From: Hexactinellida sp. DTS-2022
Lineage: Eukaryota > Porifera > Hexactinellida
Direction: 5' to 3'
DNA length: 64,000 bases
Assembly: GCA_028753945.1 (NCBI GenBank)
Contig: JAPNXP010000013.1
Span: 1,426,001-1,490,000, forward strand
Shown: positions 1-13,255 of the stretch, piece after piece
Layout: each line of letters begins with the position of its first letter
Numbering within the stretch: the stretch's first letter is position 1
Notes under the pieces: model-generated
The model's database searches: none
What the model was told of the DNA's origin: nothing
Seen by the model: only the letters and a program-made list of their open reading frames with translations
Program-made: the position numbers and the translations under genes

Positions 1-2
1 AT

Positions 3-1037
3 CCAAAACTACTACAGCGTCAAAGTGTATCATTAGTTTGCCAAGTTTCTAATGATAAAACCCACGCTGCTTTTAAAGCACTCCACTGCAATTTCAATTT
101 TCAAGAAGGTACACTTATTTCATCAATCTTATAACGCAGTGGTTTAAAATGATGAATGTTAAAGATAAATTCTCCTGCTTTCGACTTAAAGATGAATCTA
201 GTGCTCCTTGGTCTGATAATTTCGGAAGTTTTGATGCTTTTCAAAATATCTGTGAAGTAATTTCAAGTTGTAAATGGACTGGTGGGTGGGAACGGAAAAA
301 GAAGTTTACTAAATTCATTTGTGACTACAACCATTAATAATATAGCTGCATCTAAATATCTGTTGGAAAATTATGATTTCCAATATATTCTTCCTTCTAT
401 ATTTTCTCAAGATCCTCTAGAAAATCTTTTTGGTCAGGCTAGGCAGCGTTGCGGCGGAAATTATTACATCAATATTGAACATGTAATATCAGCTGGAAAA
501 ACTCAACACGTTCACCAATTAATATAATATGACATAATTCCCCATGGCACTACTGGTAGAAATGGTTCGGTTTATGACTCAGATATTGAAGAAACTGACA
601 TACAACTACTACATGAGTTGAGTGTCGAAGATACACAAAATTTGCTAAATTCAAGTGATTCATTAAAACATAAAGTTGTTTACATTAGTGGATTTTTAGT
701 TCAGGAGCATGGACAACCTGATGTTGATGAAGGAGAGGTATCATCAGAATTTTTAAACGAGCTTAATCGAGGTGGGCTATCAATACCCACTTTAAATACA
801 GTCTTTTTTGTTCATTGTGCAATAACTGCTCACGAAAACATTCCGGAATGTAGACGAAATTGTACTATATACTTCAAAAAACTTTTGTCATATATTGATG
901 CACCTATTTCCCAAAATGAGAATGCATGCCAAACAGCAACCAACGTTGTATACAATGCATATGTAATAAATAATAATGACACTGAGAGAGAATTAGGTTG
1001 CTTGAGACGCAAGGAAAAGTTTTCTAATAACACTTAG
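3..1037 (+). pseudogene. P-element-like (THAP9 family) transposase, C-terminal part, broken
   Basis: This is the C-terminal third of a P-element/THAP9-type transposase, cut by the left edge of the window. Three frames must be combined: 3-143, 149-337 and 282-1037, with a stop at about 534. The segment DPLENLFGQARQRCGGN is the family hallmark around the last catalytic acidic residue. It aligns with NDPIEHHFGLYRIMSG of the better preserved copy at 61818-63788, and QRQSVSL near the left edge aligns with ERQNVNL of that copy. The tail keeps the YISGFLVQ segment and a C-terminal LGCLRRKEKF. No catalytic N-terminal half is visible. The frameshifts and stop mean it cannot encode a full enzyme. Whether an intact start lies outside the window is unknown. 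Confidence 0.85.
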
Positions 1038-1133
1038 TATTCTCAATCCTAAGAATTTATTATACATACTTATTTTTCATTTTAATTACTTTTTATCAAA
1101 GAATAGTTATGTGAATTTATTTACCCTTGCATT

Positions 1134-4100
1134 AGGGTGTTCCGAAAAAAAAAATTCCGATTTTAACATCGCATACCCTCACAATTTGTTAAACTCATCG
1201 AAATATATTAGGTTGTTAATTTTTAGGCCGATCCGATAAGATTTAGAGACCCCTCAAGACTGTAATATTTCTAAATTGTTTATACATTCGGACACATACA
1301 GTTATTTCCTGCCACATATTCTGTATTTGTTTTTAAACTATTCAAGACTCTTCCACTAAGGTATTGATTTCTCTTTCAAGTATACACCCAACCTTTATAA
1401 TATTGAATCAAGATTGTTTAGAGTGATATCATGTGCTATTTCAATATCCAAATTATAGTATTAATAGTTAGTAAATTTTTATGTTAAGGATGTGATTATT
1501 CGTTTCGAAGCAGTTGTTGGCACAAGTTTTCTGTGGTATTCAATTACTTGAAATAACAATTGTCGCTGCTCCTCATCATTGGGAGCTTAACGGCACGTTC
1601 AGCACAGTCATTAACAACTAGCAAGTGTTGAATTACTTCCTTTGCTTCTCGGTAATCCGCACGTTTTTCCCACATTTCCGGATCGACTGATAGGAACTCT
1701 TTAGGAAGTTTGAGGGCTTGAAATAAATTTAGAGAGCGCGATGTAACAAAATCGGTCAACTCCACTGCTAGGAATGTAGCAACTGCTGTTGGGACGACTC
1801 GTCGAACGTCATTAGGTTTTGCAGGCTTAGATAGTCCTGATACTAGCTTGCGCTTTAATTCGATGGCAAGATGGTCGTTAAAAAGAGCAAGACATACAAG
1901 GTCTTCGCTCAAATACCAAAGATGACCTCGCATCTTATGGGTTCCCTCCTGCGAAATTTGGTTGTCAACTTCAGCATACTGTTCAAGGATCTGCAAAAGG
2001 AGAAGGTCGCTGCTCGGGGCCAACATACTCACATGTGCGGTTACCCACATTCTGATGTAGATTGTCACTGTAAAAAGTGCAATCCTTCTTAGGCCTTGCA
2101 ACTCGTGTTTGGAGAGCTTAAACTGGTGGCGTAAGGCAAATATTTTAAGGCAATATATACCCTTTGCCATCCAACGTGCTTGGTGATATGCACCAGGTGA
2201 TCTGAAATGGAGTTTATTACTCTTATCACCAAGCATAAAAAGAGATAATGTGATGAACTCGCGATAGTCCTCTCTTGGCTGAATGTTCAGAATCTGGTGT
2301 TGAAGCAGCTTGATTACTGTAAGCCGGTGCTCTAAAAGCCAGGAATACTCTCGATCAGAAAGTGCACTATTTCCAGATGCATCATCATCCAGAGGACAAG
2401 CGGCATCTTGATCGATGAATGACCACTGTTCCTTAAATCGTTTAAAAAGAGCGATCTCTGGACCTGAGGATACGAAAAATAAATCAAACACTACAGCCGC
2501 TAGTAACTCCAGGATGTGATGGCGGCAGGCAAAGTACAGAAGCCTTCGGTTGAAAGCTGCTTGGACGACCGTTATTGCCCCACTATGAATACCAGTATTG
2601 CTGGCAGTAGTATCAAAGCAGAGACCGGCAAGATGTGGAGCGACTCCCGTCCACTCATGCAACAACTGAACTATTTTCCTTCCCATCTGTTCTCCAGAAG
2701 TATTAGGCAGGCGGGGGATACCTAATAACTTCTCCACACATTTACCCGATACAACTACTGGCATGCGATCGCCCTTTACACCGTCGCAATCCGGCAGCAT
2801 TTTCCCGTCAAAGTGAACAATGAGTTGGGACTTTCGGGCTAAAGCTCTCCCTCACACTGCTTCCAATAGCCTCTCGTGTGTCCTTTCGAGCTTCATACAG
2901 CGATGTGGTCGATAACGTGATTGACTGCAGGTCAACACCCGCCGCAACCAAAGCAGGGGCAACTATGTGCATTGCCTGGCGAGGAGTTGTGTTTGTCCGA
3001 TCAAGGCTGGCATTGAATAATGCATTATCAATAATGCAGCGTTTGTCAAGAATGGGACAAGACAATTCCAATGTCTTAAGAGGCGGGTCTGGCGGGATCA
3101 CAGCGGGTTCTAGCATAATGCGTTTTCGATGGTATGAACTGAGCGCGAACACGTCATCCTCATCAGAAGAGTAGGTAGAGGCATCGTCAATATCGGGCTC
3201 GCGGCCATCATCGCTCGGTGCTTCAGTACGATTATCTGTAAGGGATACTTTTCGAGATTCCTCTAGCTGGCTCCTATTCAAATTGTCTCGAAGGCGCTTC
3301 ATACGTTTTTCATTCTTGACTTTGAATTCTCTATCCTCACTTCCCATTGACATTTTCCTTACTGAACGCTGATCTTCAAGAAAATCAAGATCCTGTGGGA
3401 TTCGAATGAGCTGTGAGCAATTAGAATGGGCGATGTCAAATAACATCGCTAGAGAAGCAGTGAATGCACTTTCAAGGAGTTGCTGTCTCTCGTTGCGCCG
3501 AAGTTTGTTTCTGCTGAGTGAAACGTGTTTATTATAAAGTGCTTTTAGCCTTGATACTACATTGGGAAGTTGTGTAGTTGCTATGTTCGCGAGTATCCAA
3601 AACTCCATTACTTCAACTGAAACCTCGTTGCAGCTCTGGGATAGATTGAGCTTCTTGATTTTGATGCTATGATACAGCCGTCTCAAAACAATTCCAGCTG
3701 TGGGTAGCTGGGTGGCATTAACATCTGATATATTAGGTAATAACTGTCCAACCAACCACACATTAGTTTCTGCTCGAGTAGCAATCTTTTTCGCCATAGA
3801 AATGATTTTGAGAAATACTTATTGTTTGTTAGTGTATTGAGTTGTAGTTCTCCACTATTTATACATATATTGCTCGAATCCTTATATGTATTGACATGAA
3901 ATCACTAAAGGTGTTTAAAGAAAATAGAAAACCACATGAATACATATGTGAAATTGAGGTTTCCATTTCGGTACAAACAGAAATGGCTTCGAATTTGGAA
4001 TAAATTGACCGCTGATAATTAAACTAAAGGTATACAACTCAACTTCTAGCTGAGACAATGGTCGATATTTGATTTTAGTATAATATGCCTATCGTATCAC

Positions 4101-4266
4101 GGGCCTAAAATTAAAAATATATAACTTCATTGAGGGGTCTGATAGACTAATCGGATCGTTCTGAAACTTTTCAAATTATCAAATCTGAATGGATATCACA
4201 AAATAAAAGGGTATGCAACCTTAAAATAGGAATTTTTTCTTTCAGAAATATAAATTGAACAGTCTA
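1134..4266 (-). mobile_element. hAT-like DNA transposon, 3.1 kb, with TIRs and target duplication
   Basis: Both ends are flanked by ccttgcatt (1125-1133 and 4267-4275), a 9-base match that contains an 8-bp target duplication. The ends are inverted copies over about 130 bases: aaaaaattcc, attttaa and gcataccct near 1146-1183 recur reversed at about 4209-4245. The subterminal blocks gatccgat and gacccctcaa occur on both sides (1230-1260 and 4130-4165). One broken transposase gene lies between them on the minus strand. An 8-bp duplication together with the CxxH and RW motifs of the protein suggests the hAT superfamily or a close relative; I could not assign a named family. Confidence 0.8.
1479..3797 (-). 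pseudogene. hAT-like transposase with two frameshifts
   Basis: The gene starts at the ATG at 3797. Frame one runs to a stop at 2808, frame two covers 2800-1590, and a third frame continues to a stop at 1479. At about 2810 a one-base slip recovers QLIVHFDGKM; at about 1590 another recovers NDEERQLLFQVIEYHRKL, so both breaks look like single-base indels. The protein is about 760 residues. The second part has CFDTTASNTG (first catalytic Asp), then CRHHILELL (a CxxH motif), then HQARWMAKGIY (an RW motif), the order seen in hAT-type RNase-H-fold transposases. The N-terminal 330 residues carry an acidic linker and no recognisable zinc finger. Codon use is more GC-rich than the flanks, which fits a fairly recent arrival. 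It is inactive as it stands. Confidence 0.8.
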
Positions 4267-4398
4267 CCTTGCATTTATTATTAGTTAGTTCCTTCTAACA
4301 TTTATTTTAGTCTCTTTTTAGCTTAAGTACAAAATATAACTCTATTTTAATGAAATGTTACTAAACTGCGACTATAAACTAAAATCTACAATCGGTCC

Positions 4399-4695
4399 CG
4401 AGTTATTAAGATTATTACCATATTTGGAGTCCGAAAAGGAAAAAAAATAAAAAACTAGAATTATTTAAGATAAGCCAATAGGGTTAATAAACTCCCTATA
4501 TACAACTTCCCATTAGCCCTTAATACATTCTTCATGTCTAACTTTAACTGATTCCGAGTTTTCAACATTTTACCATATATGGAAAGGTGTTAAAACCGCA
4601 AAACTCAAAAACCAGAGATATTTGAGATATGCCAATACGACCAATGTCATCACCATATACGACTTCCTATTCAACAATAATACATTTAATATCAA
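4399..4695. repeat. Diverged tandem duplication of about 150 bp
   Basis: Two adjacent segments, about 4399-4540 and 4552-4695, align over their whole length. Each has cgagtt, an attttaccat or attattaccat block, an aaaaac-ag-a-atattt-aga block followed by gccaata, then tatac-acttcc-att and a final aatacattt-like run. There is no coding potential. It is an old duplication of unknown origin. Confidence 0.6.
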
Positions 4696-4699
4696 TACA

Positions 4700-7134
4700 C
4701 TTTATAGTTCTAGAGATAACAATGGACCCGAGTTTTGAAGACCCGAGATTGAGAGTCGACAGTCCATAGTATTAAGTAGTCTATGATTCAAACCCATATT
4801 TCAGATTTATTAGAATTATTTTGGGATTTAATTTATTTAGAGCATCATTTTATTTTGTTTATTTGTGTTTTCGCTAGTTAATATCACAGTTATAAGCTCG
4901 ATCTATGGCGTTATTGAAAATTCAAAATTATCTTCAATTGTTAAAGCTTGAACAAAATAAACTATTTGTTCAAGTAAGAACTGTATATACTATTAAATTT
5001 GCAAGCCCGCTTCGCTTTCTATGTTCCTTTTGCGACTGGGCACACCCAAACAATAAGCTCTTCTTGAGTTTAATGCTTGTTCACGGGAATTTATCTCTCG
5101 AGGATTTACGTAAATAGTATTCTGCACAAACCTTGTGCTAGGACTTCAAGAATCTTAATCCATGGCCACTTCAAAAACATATATTATATGGATTGGAGTC
5201 TTATACTTCCTGGTTCTATATTTTTAGAATACAATCTAAATATAATATAAGAATAAATATGTTTGAAATATAAGCGAGGTCCTCAACCCCGAGTTGTTAG
5301 AACGCGCATAGCGCCAACGAGTAGCTTGTATTAATTTGAGTCTGTTAACAACTAGACTTAACTTTTGCATAGTTCCCAACAGAAAATTTTAATCGCAAAA
5401 ACTATTCACAATTTAAGTTCAGACTAGTTTTAGACTTATTTCGAGTTTAGTTTGCTTCAGTCGATTCCGACTTAGTTTCAAACTCAGTATATGCTTAGTT
5501 TATGCTTACCTTAGTGTTACCTAAGCACAAACTAAGTTTAGTCTTAGTTTCAGAAATTTAGTGAATGATGCCCACATTTTGATTTTAGCTCCATGTTAAC
5601 AACGTCTTTGGAAATATGGCCTTGGTGTTTACCCCCCCCCCCCCCATATTGATTATATGGATTACTAGTTTGGAAAAATTATTGATTGTATTGGAATGAT
5701 ACCTAAAAAATTCCTAAACCCTAAAAAGGTAGCAGTTTGTTTTGAGTAAATTAACACTCCTTATTTCTGAGCTTAACTCGGGTCAGGGTTGTAAGCGTGT
5801 AGTTGATCTATGTGTTTCAAGATGCTGTCAGGGTTTTTCGAGAGTTAGAAGAAGTAAGTTTTGGAATAGTCTGATGAAGTAAGTGTAGGTTTGAGGATAT
5901 TTAGGTAATGTAATAATTGTTCTTGCGATATAATTGTTTTATCATATTTCTTTCAAAACCTTTCCTCGGTTGAACCCAAACTAAGTTCATTCATGAATAT
6001 ATCTTGGACTAAATGGGGTATCATATCATATATGTTATAAAATGAAGAAAAGTATTGAAATGCATGGGCATTGTGGTAATACCGATTTGCACCCTAGGCC
6101 CAATTGGAGATGTTGGGTATCTGCCTCCCGTTCTTTGGGCGGCGTCAGCCTCTTTAACATGATTCCTCAGGGCCCTAAAAACCATACACCACTGTTGAAA
6201 GGTGAAACTCAGGATTTTAGTCAATAATTGTAAACAGTGTTACCAACCATTGCGTTTGTTTAAATTGATAATGAATCGGAGATTTAACCTTAATAATTTA
6301 TTAAACTACATTGTTTAATATGTCTATATTTATTAAGCTCCCAATGAGTCATTAATCTAAAATGACAGCTGTGCTCAGTTTTTCTTTTATGCCAATTTAG
6401 AGGCCGAAAACGGCCCTCTAATTTTTAACTCAAATCTCTAATTTTCTCTCGAAGTCGTGGAATTCGAGACATTCCTTTTATAAACATTTATAAATCCTAT
6501 GTTCTGTGTTGATAGATCTTCTGCAAGTATGGCATGTGAGATGTGACAGGTAGTAAATTCATTACCACCTCAGCAGTAAGATTAATATATTTACATTTGG
6601 GGTGAGGGCTTCTAATGGTTGGAAAGGTCCTCTGAGCAAATCCTTTAAAAAAACATTGGCTGTGGTGACAGCATTTATTGTGCAGACAACATTCATTTAT
6701 CCACAAATTTAGTGCCTGTAAGGAAAATGCTGCCAGCATAGCTGTAATTTTTTAGTCAATTTCCTTTAAGATGGTACTTAGCTCCTTAGTTGTTTAATGC
6801 ATCTTTTATTGGATACGTATAATACATATAATGTAATACGTTTTATACGTATACCTTACTTATAATATCGCGCTCATGGAATTTTCTTTGAACAACTTTC
6901 GGTTTAATCGTTATTCTTTCAGTGTTAATCGTATAGTCTGTGTAATACAAATTTGATTATTTGCTACCATCTTGTATTTCAATAAGATTTAAAAATATAT
7001 CATTGAATTTACTTCGAAAACCTCCCTGGTTGATCATAGATTATGCGTATAATACGTACTCATGGATAGGATATTACGTATAATACGTATTATACGCAAT
7101 ACGCGTATTATTAAACTTAGCATATCTCCTTATC
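4700..7134. other. No gene recognised; simple repeats and palindromes
   Basis: There is no convincing coding region. A C14 tract lies at 5632-5645. Degenerate repeats of a gcttagttt / aactaag type run through 5400-5560. Several short palindromes built on acgtataatacgta occur at 6800-6860 and 7040-7115. The ORFs at 4905-5117 and 6042-6227 show no family features. Confidence 0.5.
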
Positions 7135-7142
7135 CCTTAAGC

Positions 7143-7458
7143 CAGTGGTTCCCAACCTGGGAGGAATTCCTCCCTTGGGAGGAATTTGGCCATCCTCGGG
7201 GAGGAATTACACATAGGTATAATAATGAAATTTTCTGGATTACTTTGTCTCACTGAATGATTTAATCACTGAGTAATTAATTTACCTAGTATTGATAATA
7301 TTGACGTTCTCATTGACAGTATTATTTATATTTCACTTAGTTTTTCAGTTATTTCAATACCAAAATACTACATTGTAGTGCTGGGGGGGGAATTATAGCA
7401 AAAATATAGGTTGGGGGGTAATATCCTGAAATTTTTTGGAAAAGGTTGGGAACCACTG
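7143..7458. mobile_element. hAT-type MITE, 316 bp, perfect 8-bp TSD
   Basis: It starts with cagtggttcccaacctggg and ends with the inverted copy aaaggttgggaaccactg, the classic hAT (Charlie-like) terminus. The 8-bp target duplication ccttaagc is perfect (7135-7142 and 7459-7466). The inside repeats a gggaggaatt motif near the left end. It has no coding capacity, so it must be mobilised by a hAT transposase made elsewhere. Confidence 0.92.
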
Positions 7459-7466
7459 CCTTAAGC

Positions 7467-8865
7467 ATTATTTTCAGTTCCTTCAAATCCTATTCCAAAA
7501 ATCTCACATCTACGGATATTATCACCAAATCCTCATTCTTGCTTAGTGGCGGATTACCATAGGGATTGTTCGTCTAAAGCCCTAGGTAGTCGTTCTAAAC
7601 TTGGGGGTCGACTGACGGCTGTAGGGGTAGGTGGATTCACTCACATCACATTCTGCACCATTTTCGGATAGAATCGCCTCTGAGGAGGTGGGGGAATTGT
7701 ATGTGAAATATCTGTTGTAGGAATTGGGTGTAAAATATCATCTCCAGGAGGGCGTGCGAGGGTTTGTTAAACTTGTGGAGGTCCACTCGTAAAAACGAGA
7801 ATCAAACTAATTACAGTACATAATGGATTTAGTGATAATTTGTCCTAATAAAATTTGTCCCCACCATTATCACTATATCTATTATATAATGTACTAGATT
7901 CCCAATAGATTATAATATTTAATTGTAACACTGACCGATATACGTACGTATGTGCTGGTGCGCCGGCGACCCGCCGGAGCAATGGATGCACGTGTAGAAA
8001 TGATAAACCAAAATCGGAGGGACTTAGACCCCGCACCCCCCTTTCATTCACCGTTAAGATAATATATCTATCTTATATATTAAAATGCGATGGTTTTGGT
8101 TTTTGTTTTTTATGTATTTGTTTGTTCGAATTGATTGAAGAACTGGTAAGACCCTCAAACTTGAAATTTGGCATGGGCGTGGGAAATACCGCAGATAGAA
8201 ACAAGTTTGAATATCTAAGAAAAATAATCACATCTTCCCTCCCAAAAGGTGACAAAACCTTTAACCATTAAATTCGAGCTTTGTACCAGTAAGGATTAGC
8301 AGCTAGCATGGCATTCAATTACAGTAGAACCTCGTTAGTACGAACACATTTAATACGAATTTCCGGATAAGACGAACAAACCCCTATCAAAATGCTGGAA
8401 ATTAAGTGCTGATCACGAATCTGACAATATAAAGTCGCTAATAATCATTTGAATGAGCTATCCTGTATTTATACTGCCGGCGATTTCGGTTGGGCACCAA
8501 TTTTTGACCCCCTGAAAAATTTGTTCTTCTAAAAATTCTGCTATGTGCCATAGCTGAAGTTGATCAGAGCCTATAATACTACAATTGTGCAAAATTCGGT
8601 ACTTTTATCTCGAAAATGCACAATTCGACCATTTCCTGCACCATATTGCTGTACTACACGGTTCGATTAACACATCAGAAAGGTGTGGCCTATGACATAT
8701 ATCAAGGGCTCTTTTCAACTTATCTCATCAGTATATAGGAAAGTACAAGAATTAGTTCTACAAAATTGTCATTTGAACGATCCAGATTTCTTACTCATTG
8801 TAGAGCCGTCGCGGAGCGACCAGACCAAATAACTCGCATAGTATGTAAATACAACCATGACTATA
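7467..8865. other. No gene; old repeat fragments
   Basis: A G-rich stretch at 7540-7790 and a T-rich stretch at 8040-8290 look like dispersed repeat remnants; the phrase gaaatttggcatgg near 8164 is of a kind common in interspersed repeats. At 8320 an isolated mariner/pogo-like terminus (tacagtagaacctcgttagt) has no clear partner. The ORFs at 7845-8051 and 8073-8255 are not convincing. Confidence 0.4.
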
Positions 8866-9043
8866 TACAGCGGAGTTGCTTTATTAGTAACGCATTTTTG
8901 CTTGAAATTTAGTTTAAAAATATAGGCGAAGTAGCTATTAGAGGAACAGAAATAACATCCAAGCTCGCTTGGGAACTTAAAATAAGTTGCTAATAGAGCA
9001 ATGTTGCTAATAGGGGAGATGTTAATACAGCAATTCCACTGTA
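8866..9043. mobile_element. Tc1/mariner- or pogo-type MITE, 178 bp including TA
   Basis: The left end tacagcggagttgctttatt is an imperfect inverted copy of the right end (aatacagcaattccactgta). Both ends carry the TA dinucleotide expected of this superfamily. A second tract, gttgctaatag, near the right end repeats part of the terminus. It is non-coding. Confidence 0.75.
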
Positions 9044-9634
9044 CTGCGGCTTGCTAAGGAAAGAATTGCCCAAATAATTTCCAGGTAACCGATTACATTC
9101 TGTTTGATCATGGATATATAAATCTATCGTTACATATTCAACTATATTTAGGTTTCATATACGGCGGAAACATCTATACTACTTTTGAGAATGGTTAATC
9201 ATTAATTTTAACCACAATGACGTAGTAAAAATTCACATCATATATGGTAATTGCGTTCATTTTATGATTATTTTGTCAAACTTCCCTGAAATTCATCCCT
9301 GAAACTTTTATCTCGCTACAACCCACATTATTTATGTTTATATATAGTAATCAAAAGTGTATATTATTGACTCTAGAGCCTTATAACTAAACTTAATTTG
9401 TTGTTGTTTTGATACCATAAATTTAAGAATAAATACATAAATTTTATTAATTTATCATTTCTCTTCGAAATATACATTCTACATGATATCACATTGTAAA
9501 TATCTGTTTAATGCCACTGACCTATCTACTTCATGTTTCTTTTCTCTCTTATTTGATAAGTTTAGAGTTAATTATTTTAAGTTTGTCCAACATTTTTTTC
9601 CACCCTCATTTCTTCACTTCTCGTATTTCTTGAA

Positions 9635-10119
9635 TGTTATGTTATTGGTTGCAACTCTGGTTACAAGGATGTGCCTAATAACCCTCGATACAGTTTCCTC
9701 AGGACGAACAATTGGATGTTAGATGGATGCGTTTTCTTAACAGACCTGCTGATTATGTTATTACCGATAATTCTTTCTTTTGCTCACTTCACTTTGATGA
9801 TAAATTCCTGAAGATTACTTCCAAGAGTTTCACAAGATTGAACTATAATCTCAATCCAATTCCTACTGTCCACCCACTTTCTATTCCTAAAGTTCAGCAT
9901 ATTGTCCCTTCTAATTCACGTCCACCACCAATACACCGTGTCTTCCAACCAGAGCAAATTTTCATCTACGAGCAGAAGTTCAAAATCCTTAAATTTAAAG
10001 ATGTAATTGATTTCCTCGAAAAAGCTCCTTAGTATGCTAATTTTAAATGGCCTATTGGAGATAGTTTCGTAACTGCGTACCTTCTTGTTATTAGCTCTTG
10101 GTTGGATGGTGTAAAATAA
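9635..10119 (+). pseudogene. THAP-domain gene fragment (transposon-type), frameshifted
   Basis: A C2CH THAP zinc finger can be read across two frames. Frame one (9635 on) has CYVIGCNSGYK, the CxxxxC pair; frame two (9712 on) has RWMRFLNR, then FFCSLHF, the CxxH pair. The TAG at 10030 interrupts a segment that otherwise continues to SSWLDGVK and a stop at 10117. THAP fingers are site-specific DNA-binding domains used by P-element-like transposases and related host proteins. The sequence after the finger does not match the copies at 51.1-52.2 or 60.9-63.8 kb, so it is a separate family. It is not functional as it stands. Confidence 0.65.
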
Positions 10120-10708
10120 TTTATTACTATCTACACAGACTTCCAGGTTAAACTTAGCTATGAAGGTTCGCTTATTCCTCTTCCATGTTATATCAGGGGT
10201 GGCGCTAGAGGGGTGACAGGGGGGCAATAGCCCATGAGACTATATATTTAATGATGAATATTTATGTAGTGGTATATGTCTATTTTGTAAAATAAAGTAT
10301 TTGGTCTGCCTCTGTGTGCCTTTAATGACAGTTTATTTTGAAGAATAATATGTAACCTGTGTCTTTAAACAATAAAATATCTTCCCACGACGGGCCACTA
10401 TCAATTCCATCTGTTCGTAAGTATTTAACGAAACCAACTCTTTTTGTCCAATTCATCGGAGTTAATATAGCCGCGGGCATATATAATATTTTTGGAATGG
10501 TTTCCATAATCACAATACGCAGATTAAGTTTGAGCTCGCTCACACGCGTCTAAAATACTCAATTTGTAATACTTCTATGGGAGCATCTCTCGATTTTCGC
10601 GCGGCTGGAATATTATCCTTTCAAAATTACGCGCCTGGGGCGCGTAACGCACGCCTGGATAAAACCCTGGGGGAGTGTATGTGTATTATTTCAAGCTTGG
10701 TTTGAATA

Positions 10709-11177
10709 CAGTCGAAATCGCGTTTTTTAGCCCCCCTAAATGGATGGGAAAAGAGGCAAAAAAACCAGATACGCAAAAAACCCCGTATTTGACATTAGAC
10801 AGTGCTATGAGGTGAGGTTGCTATATACTCTAAATAAACAACAATGAGACTATATGTATTATGAATGAGTTTATGTATGGATTATACCAAACTTGTATCA
10901 GTTTCTACAGAAAGCTATAATCTATCGACAAAATCGGCATTATTAGAGAATCTAATATAAAGGGGGCAAAATAACCCGGTGGAAAACACACTAAGAATAC
11001 ACATATTTGCATGGTAAAGGTGGCAAATAACCCGAACGCCAAAAATCACGGTAGAAAAAACCCCAATAATTCATACTGTATATATAAATTGTGTTATGAA
11101 GAAACAAGGAGAAGCAAGGAGGCAAAATAACCCGGGGAGGCAAAAAATCCGGCGGTAAAAAACCCCGATTTCGACTG
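10709..11177. mobile_element. Pogo/mariner-type MITE, 469 bp, TA target
   Basis: The left end cagtcgaaatcgcgtttttt and the right end aaaaaaccccgatttcgactg are inverted copies, flanked by TA (10707-10708 and 11178-11179). The interior repeats ggcaaaataaccc-type blocks at about 10965, 11020 and 11120, so the element seems built from multiplied subterminal units. It is non-coding; the 69-codon minus ORF inside it is a by-product of the repeats. Confidence 0.8.
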
Positions 11178-11179
11178 TA

Positions 11180-13090
11180 TAATATATATCCTTTATTCAA
11201 TTTATCTATCTTCTAGTCATTTTTTATTTCTTTGAATTCAATAAAATATAACCACATGAATTAATTTTGACTTAAACAGTCATCACCATAAATACCAATG
11301 TTATTGGAGGACATATATATGTGTATGCATATGCATTTCTCTGTTATTATTTATGCTGAATTCAATGGTAATAATTAAACAATAATTATGGTAAATTAAT
11401 GTATACCCTATTTCCACCAAAATGCCCATGTGCAGTAAGGAGATTGGTTAACAGTTTTGAGATTACGGTTACGATTCGATTTCTAGCTACTGCTAACCCT
11501 GGCGTGTCAAACTGGTGACCCGCGTTCCATTTATGGCCCGCCGGTTGCTCAGATGTGGCCCGCAATCCATTAAAATATCAGGAATGTGGCCAGGGTAAGG
11601 GCTGGGGTTATGAAATTGTCCCACCTAATATAAAATGTTTTATAAAATTGAATTAACCGGTTAGCACAGGTGTGTCAAACTCGATTCGAATAATAAGCAA
11701 AGATATGTTGGATTAGTTAAGCACCAAAGGCAAAATTTGGTGGCGTTTGAAAGATTTTTGATTGCTACGCCACCAAACAGCTTTAAACTCGATTGTTTTT
11801 TTCTTCACTTCAGCATTGAGGAGCTTTACCCAATATAGATGGGCTTTAACGGACTTGTAACGGAAGTTAGACAATGTAACGGAAGTTAATTAGTCCGTTA
11901 ATGATGTTTAAAGTTAACTTAATTGCTTAAATGTTAAATCGTTGATGAAAATTTAACTTCTTTATTTAACGATTAACGGATTAACGATTTAGTGGCCAGC
12001 TTTGGAGATAATACTTTCTGAAGTATTACCCCATAATTACTTGACTCGTACGTTTAATACTTTAGACCACTTGATTCTAACAAAAATAATAATTTGTTTA
12101 CCATATCTAATATTACTTTTCTTAAAATCGACTTTGAAAAGGCATGGACTCTCGAATTTAGAACCGCTCATAGTATATTGTTTCATATCAGAAATATCAT
12201 AACCACCCATTCGCAAACTGCAGCACACTGTGGGTCCAAAGTTTAAATATGAGGTTTACAAAATATAGAGAATGTTAAAGAATACTACCAATTTAATCAT
12301 TTTTAATAAAATTGTTCGCAGTACGGCTTAATTAAGCGGAGTCCCTATCGTATTTATATTTATCAGGTAGTTGCCACGAGTCTCATTGAGACTCAGGTAC
12401 AGTAGTCTTCAGGAGAGCCTTTAGTTTATTTAAAACATGAATTTCAATGAATGAACAACAGCTAGCTCTAACCAGAGCTAACTATACTACAACACTGCAC
12501 TTTATCTTTATTTCATTAATCTTGTTGCCAGGGGTAAATCTACACTGATAATATCTAGCAATAACTCATAGAATTGAATAAATACCACGGTATACACGCT
12601 TCAAGATTTCAGGGAGAGAAACTGTATTAGTATATTTGAATTCTTGACATTATGACATACTATATATAAAGTGATACTGTTCTTTACAATGACATTCGTT
12701 ACTTGGTTCCATAAACTTTTGTTATATTTATTAATAGAATATAGCATATTGCTGTTATTTAATAATCGTTCTCAAATTTAATTTAATAGCAGTAAACGAA
12801 TGTTTTTGCTATTTAATCAAATATACTTCGAAAATATTGGAAAATTATTGTCACACGTAGCTAATTTCCGTTTTAAATTACATCTCAAGTTAAGCGAGAT
12901 ACAAATTGATCATGGATTTCAACCTGTTCAAAACCATGACCCACTTTCCAAACCCACTTTTGTTCGCGCCCCACCCCATGAAGGTACACGTATAACCAAA
13001 ACTCAAATTTCATAATGTTCGTACGTAACTGGTATATGATAATAATGTAGATTTAATACATCTACACTACTAATAACATGCATGAATTAC
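11180..13090. other. No gene; repeat fragments and one hairpin
   Basis: Two direct copies of a hAT-like gtgtcaaact end occur at 11513 and 11675. A hairpin with an 11-bp perfect stem (tttggtggcgt / acgccaccaaa) lies at 11736-11777. Repeated taacggaagtta and taacggatta motifs run through 11860-11990. Nothing coding is recognised; the ORFs at 12002 and 12800 have no family signature. Confidence 0.4.
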
Positions 13091-13255
13091 TTAATTAATG
13101 CGATTTTTGATATTGTTTTCATCAACTAGTTTTTTAATTCTAGGCAGCAGCTAAGCAGCAGCGTGGGACGCTGCATTTGCCAGAATTTTGAAGTTGTAAT
13201 TTGTCAGAACCTTGAGTTCTCACTTTGTGAGAATGGATTTTTATCGAATTCTGAC

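Noticed and set aside
6021-6227. Overlapping sense/antisense ORFs of about 65 codons
   Set aside because: No conserved motif on either strand; likely a GC-richer repeat fragment.
8040-8290. Possible Helitron end
   Set aside because: The T-rich text resembles a common interspersed repeat, but no TC...CTRR ends or 3' hairpin could be defined.
11736-11777. Hairpin that could be a miRNA precursor
   Set aside because: The stem is only 11 bp; too short, and the region is full of repeat fragments.
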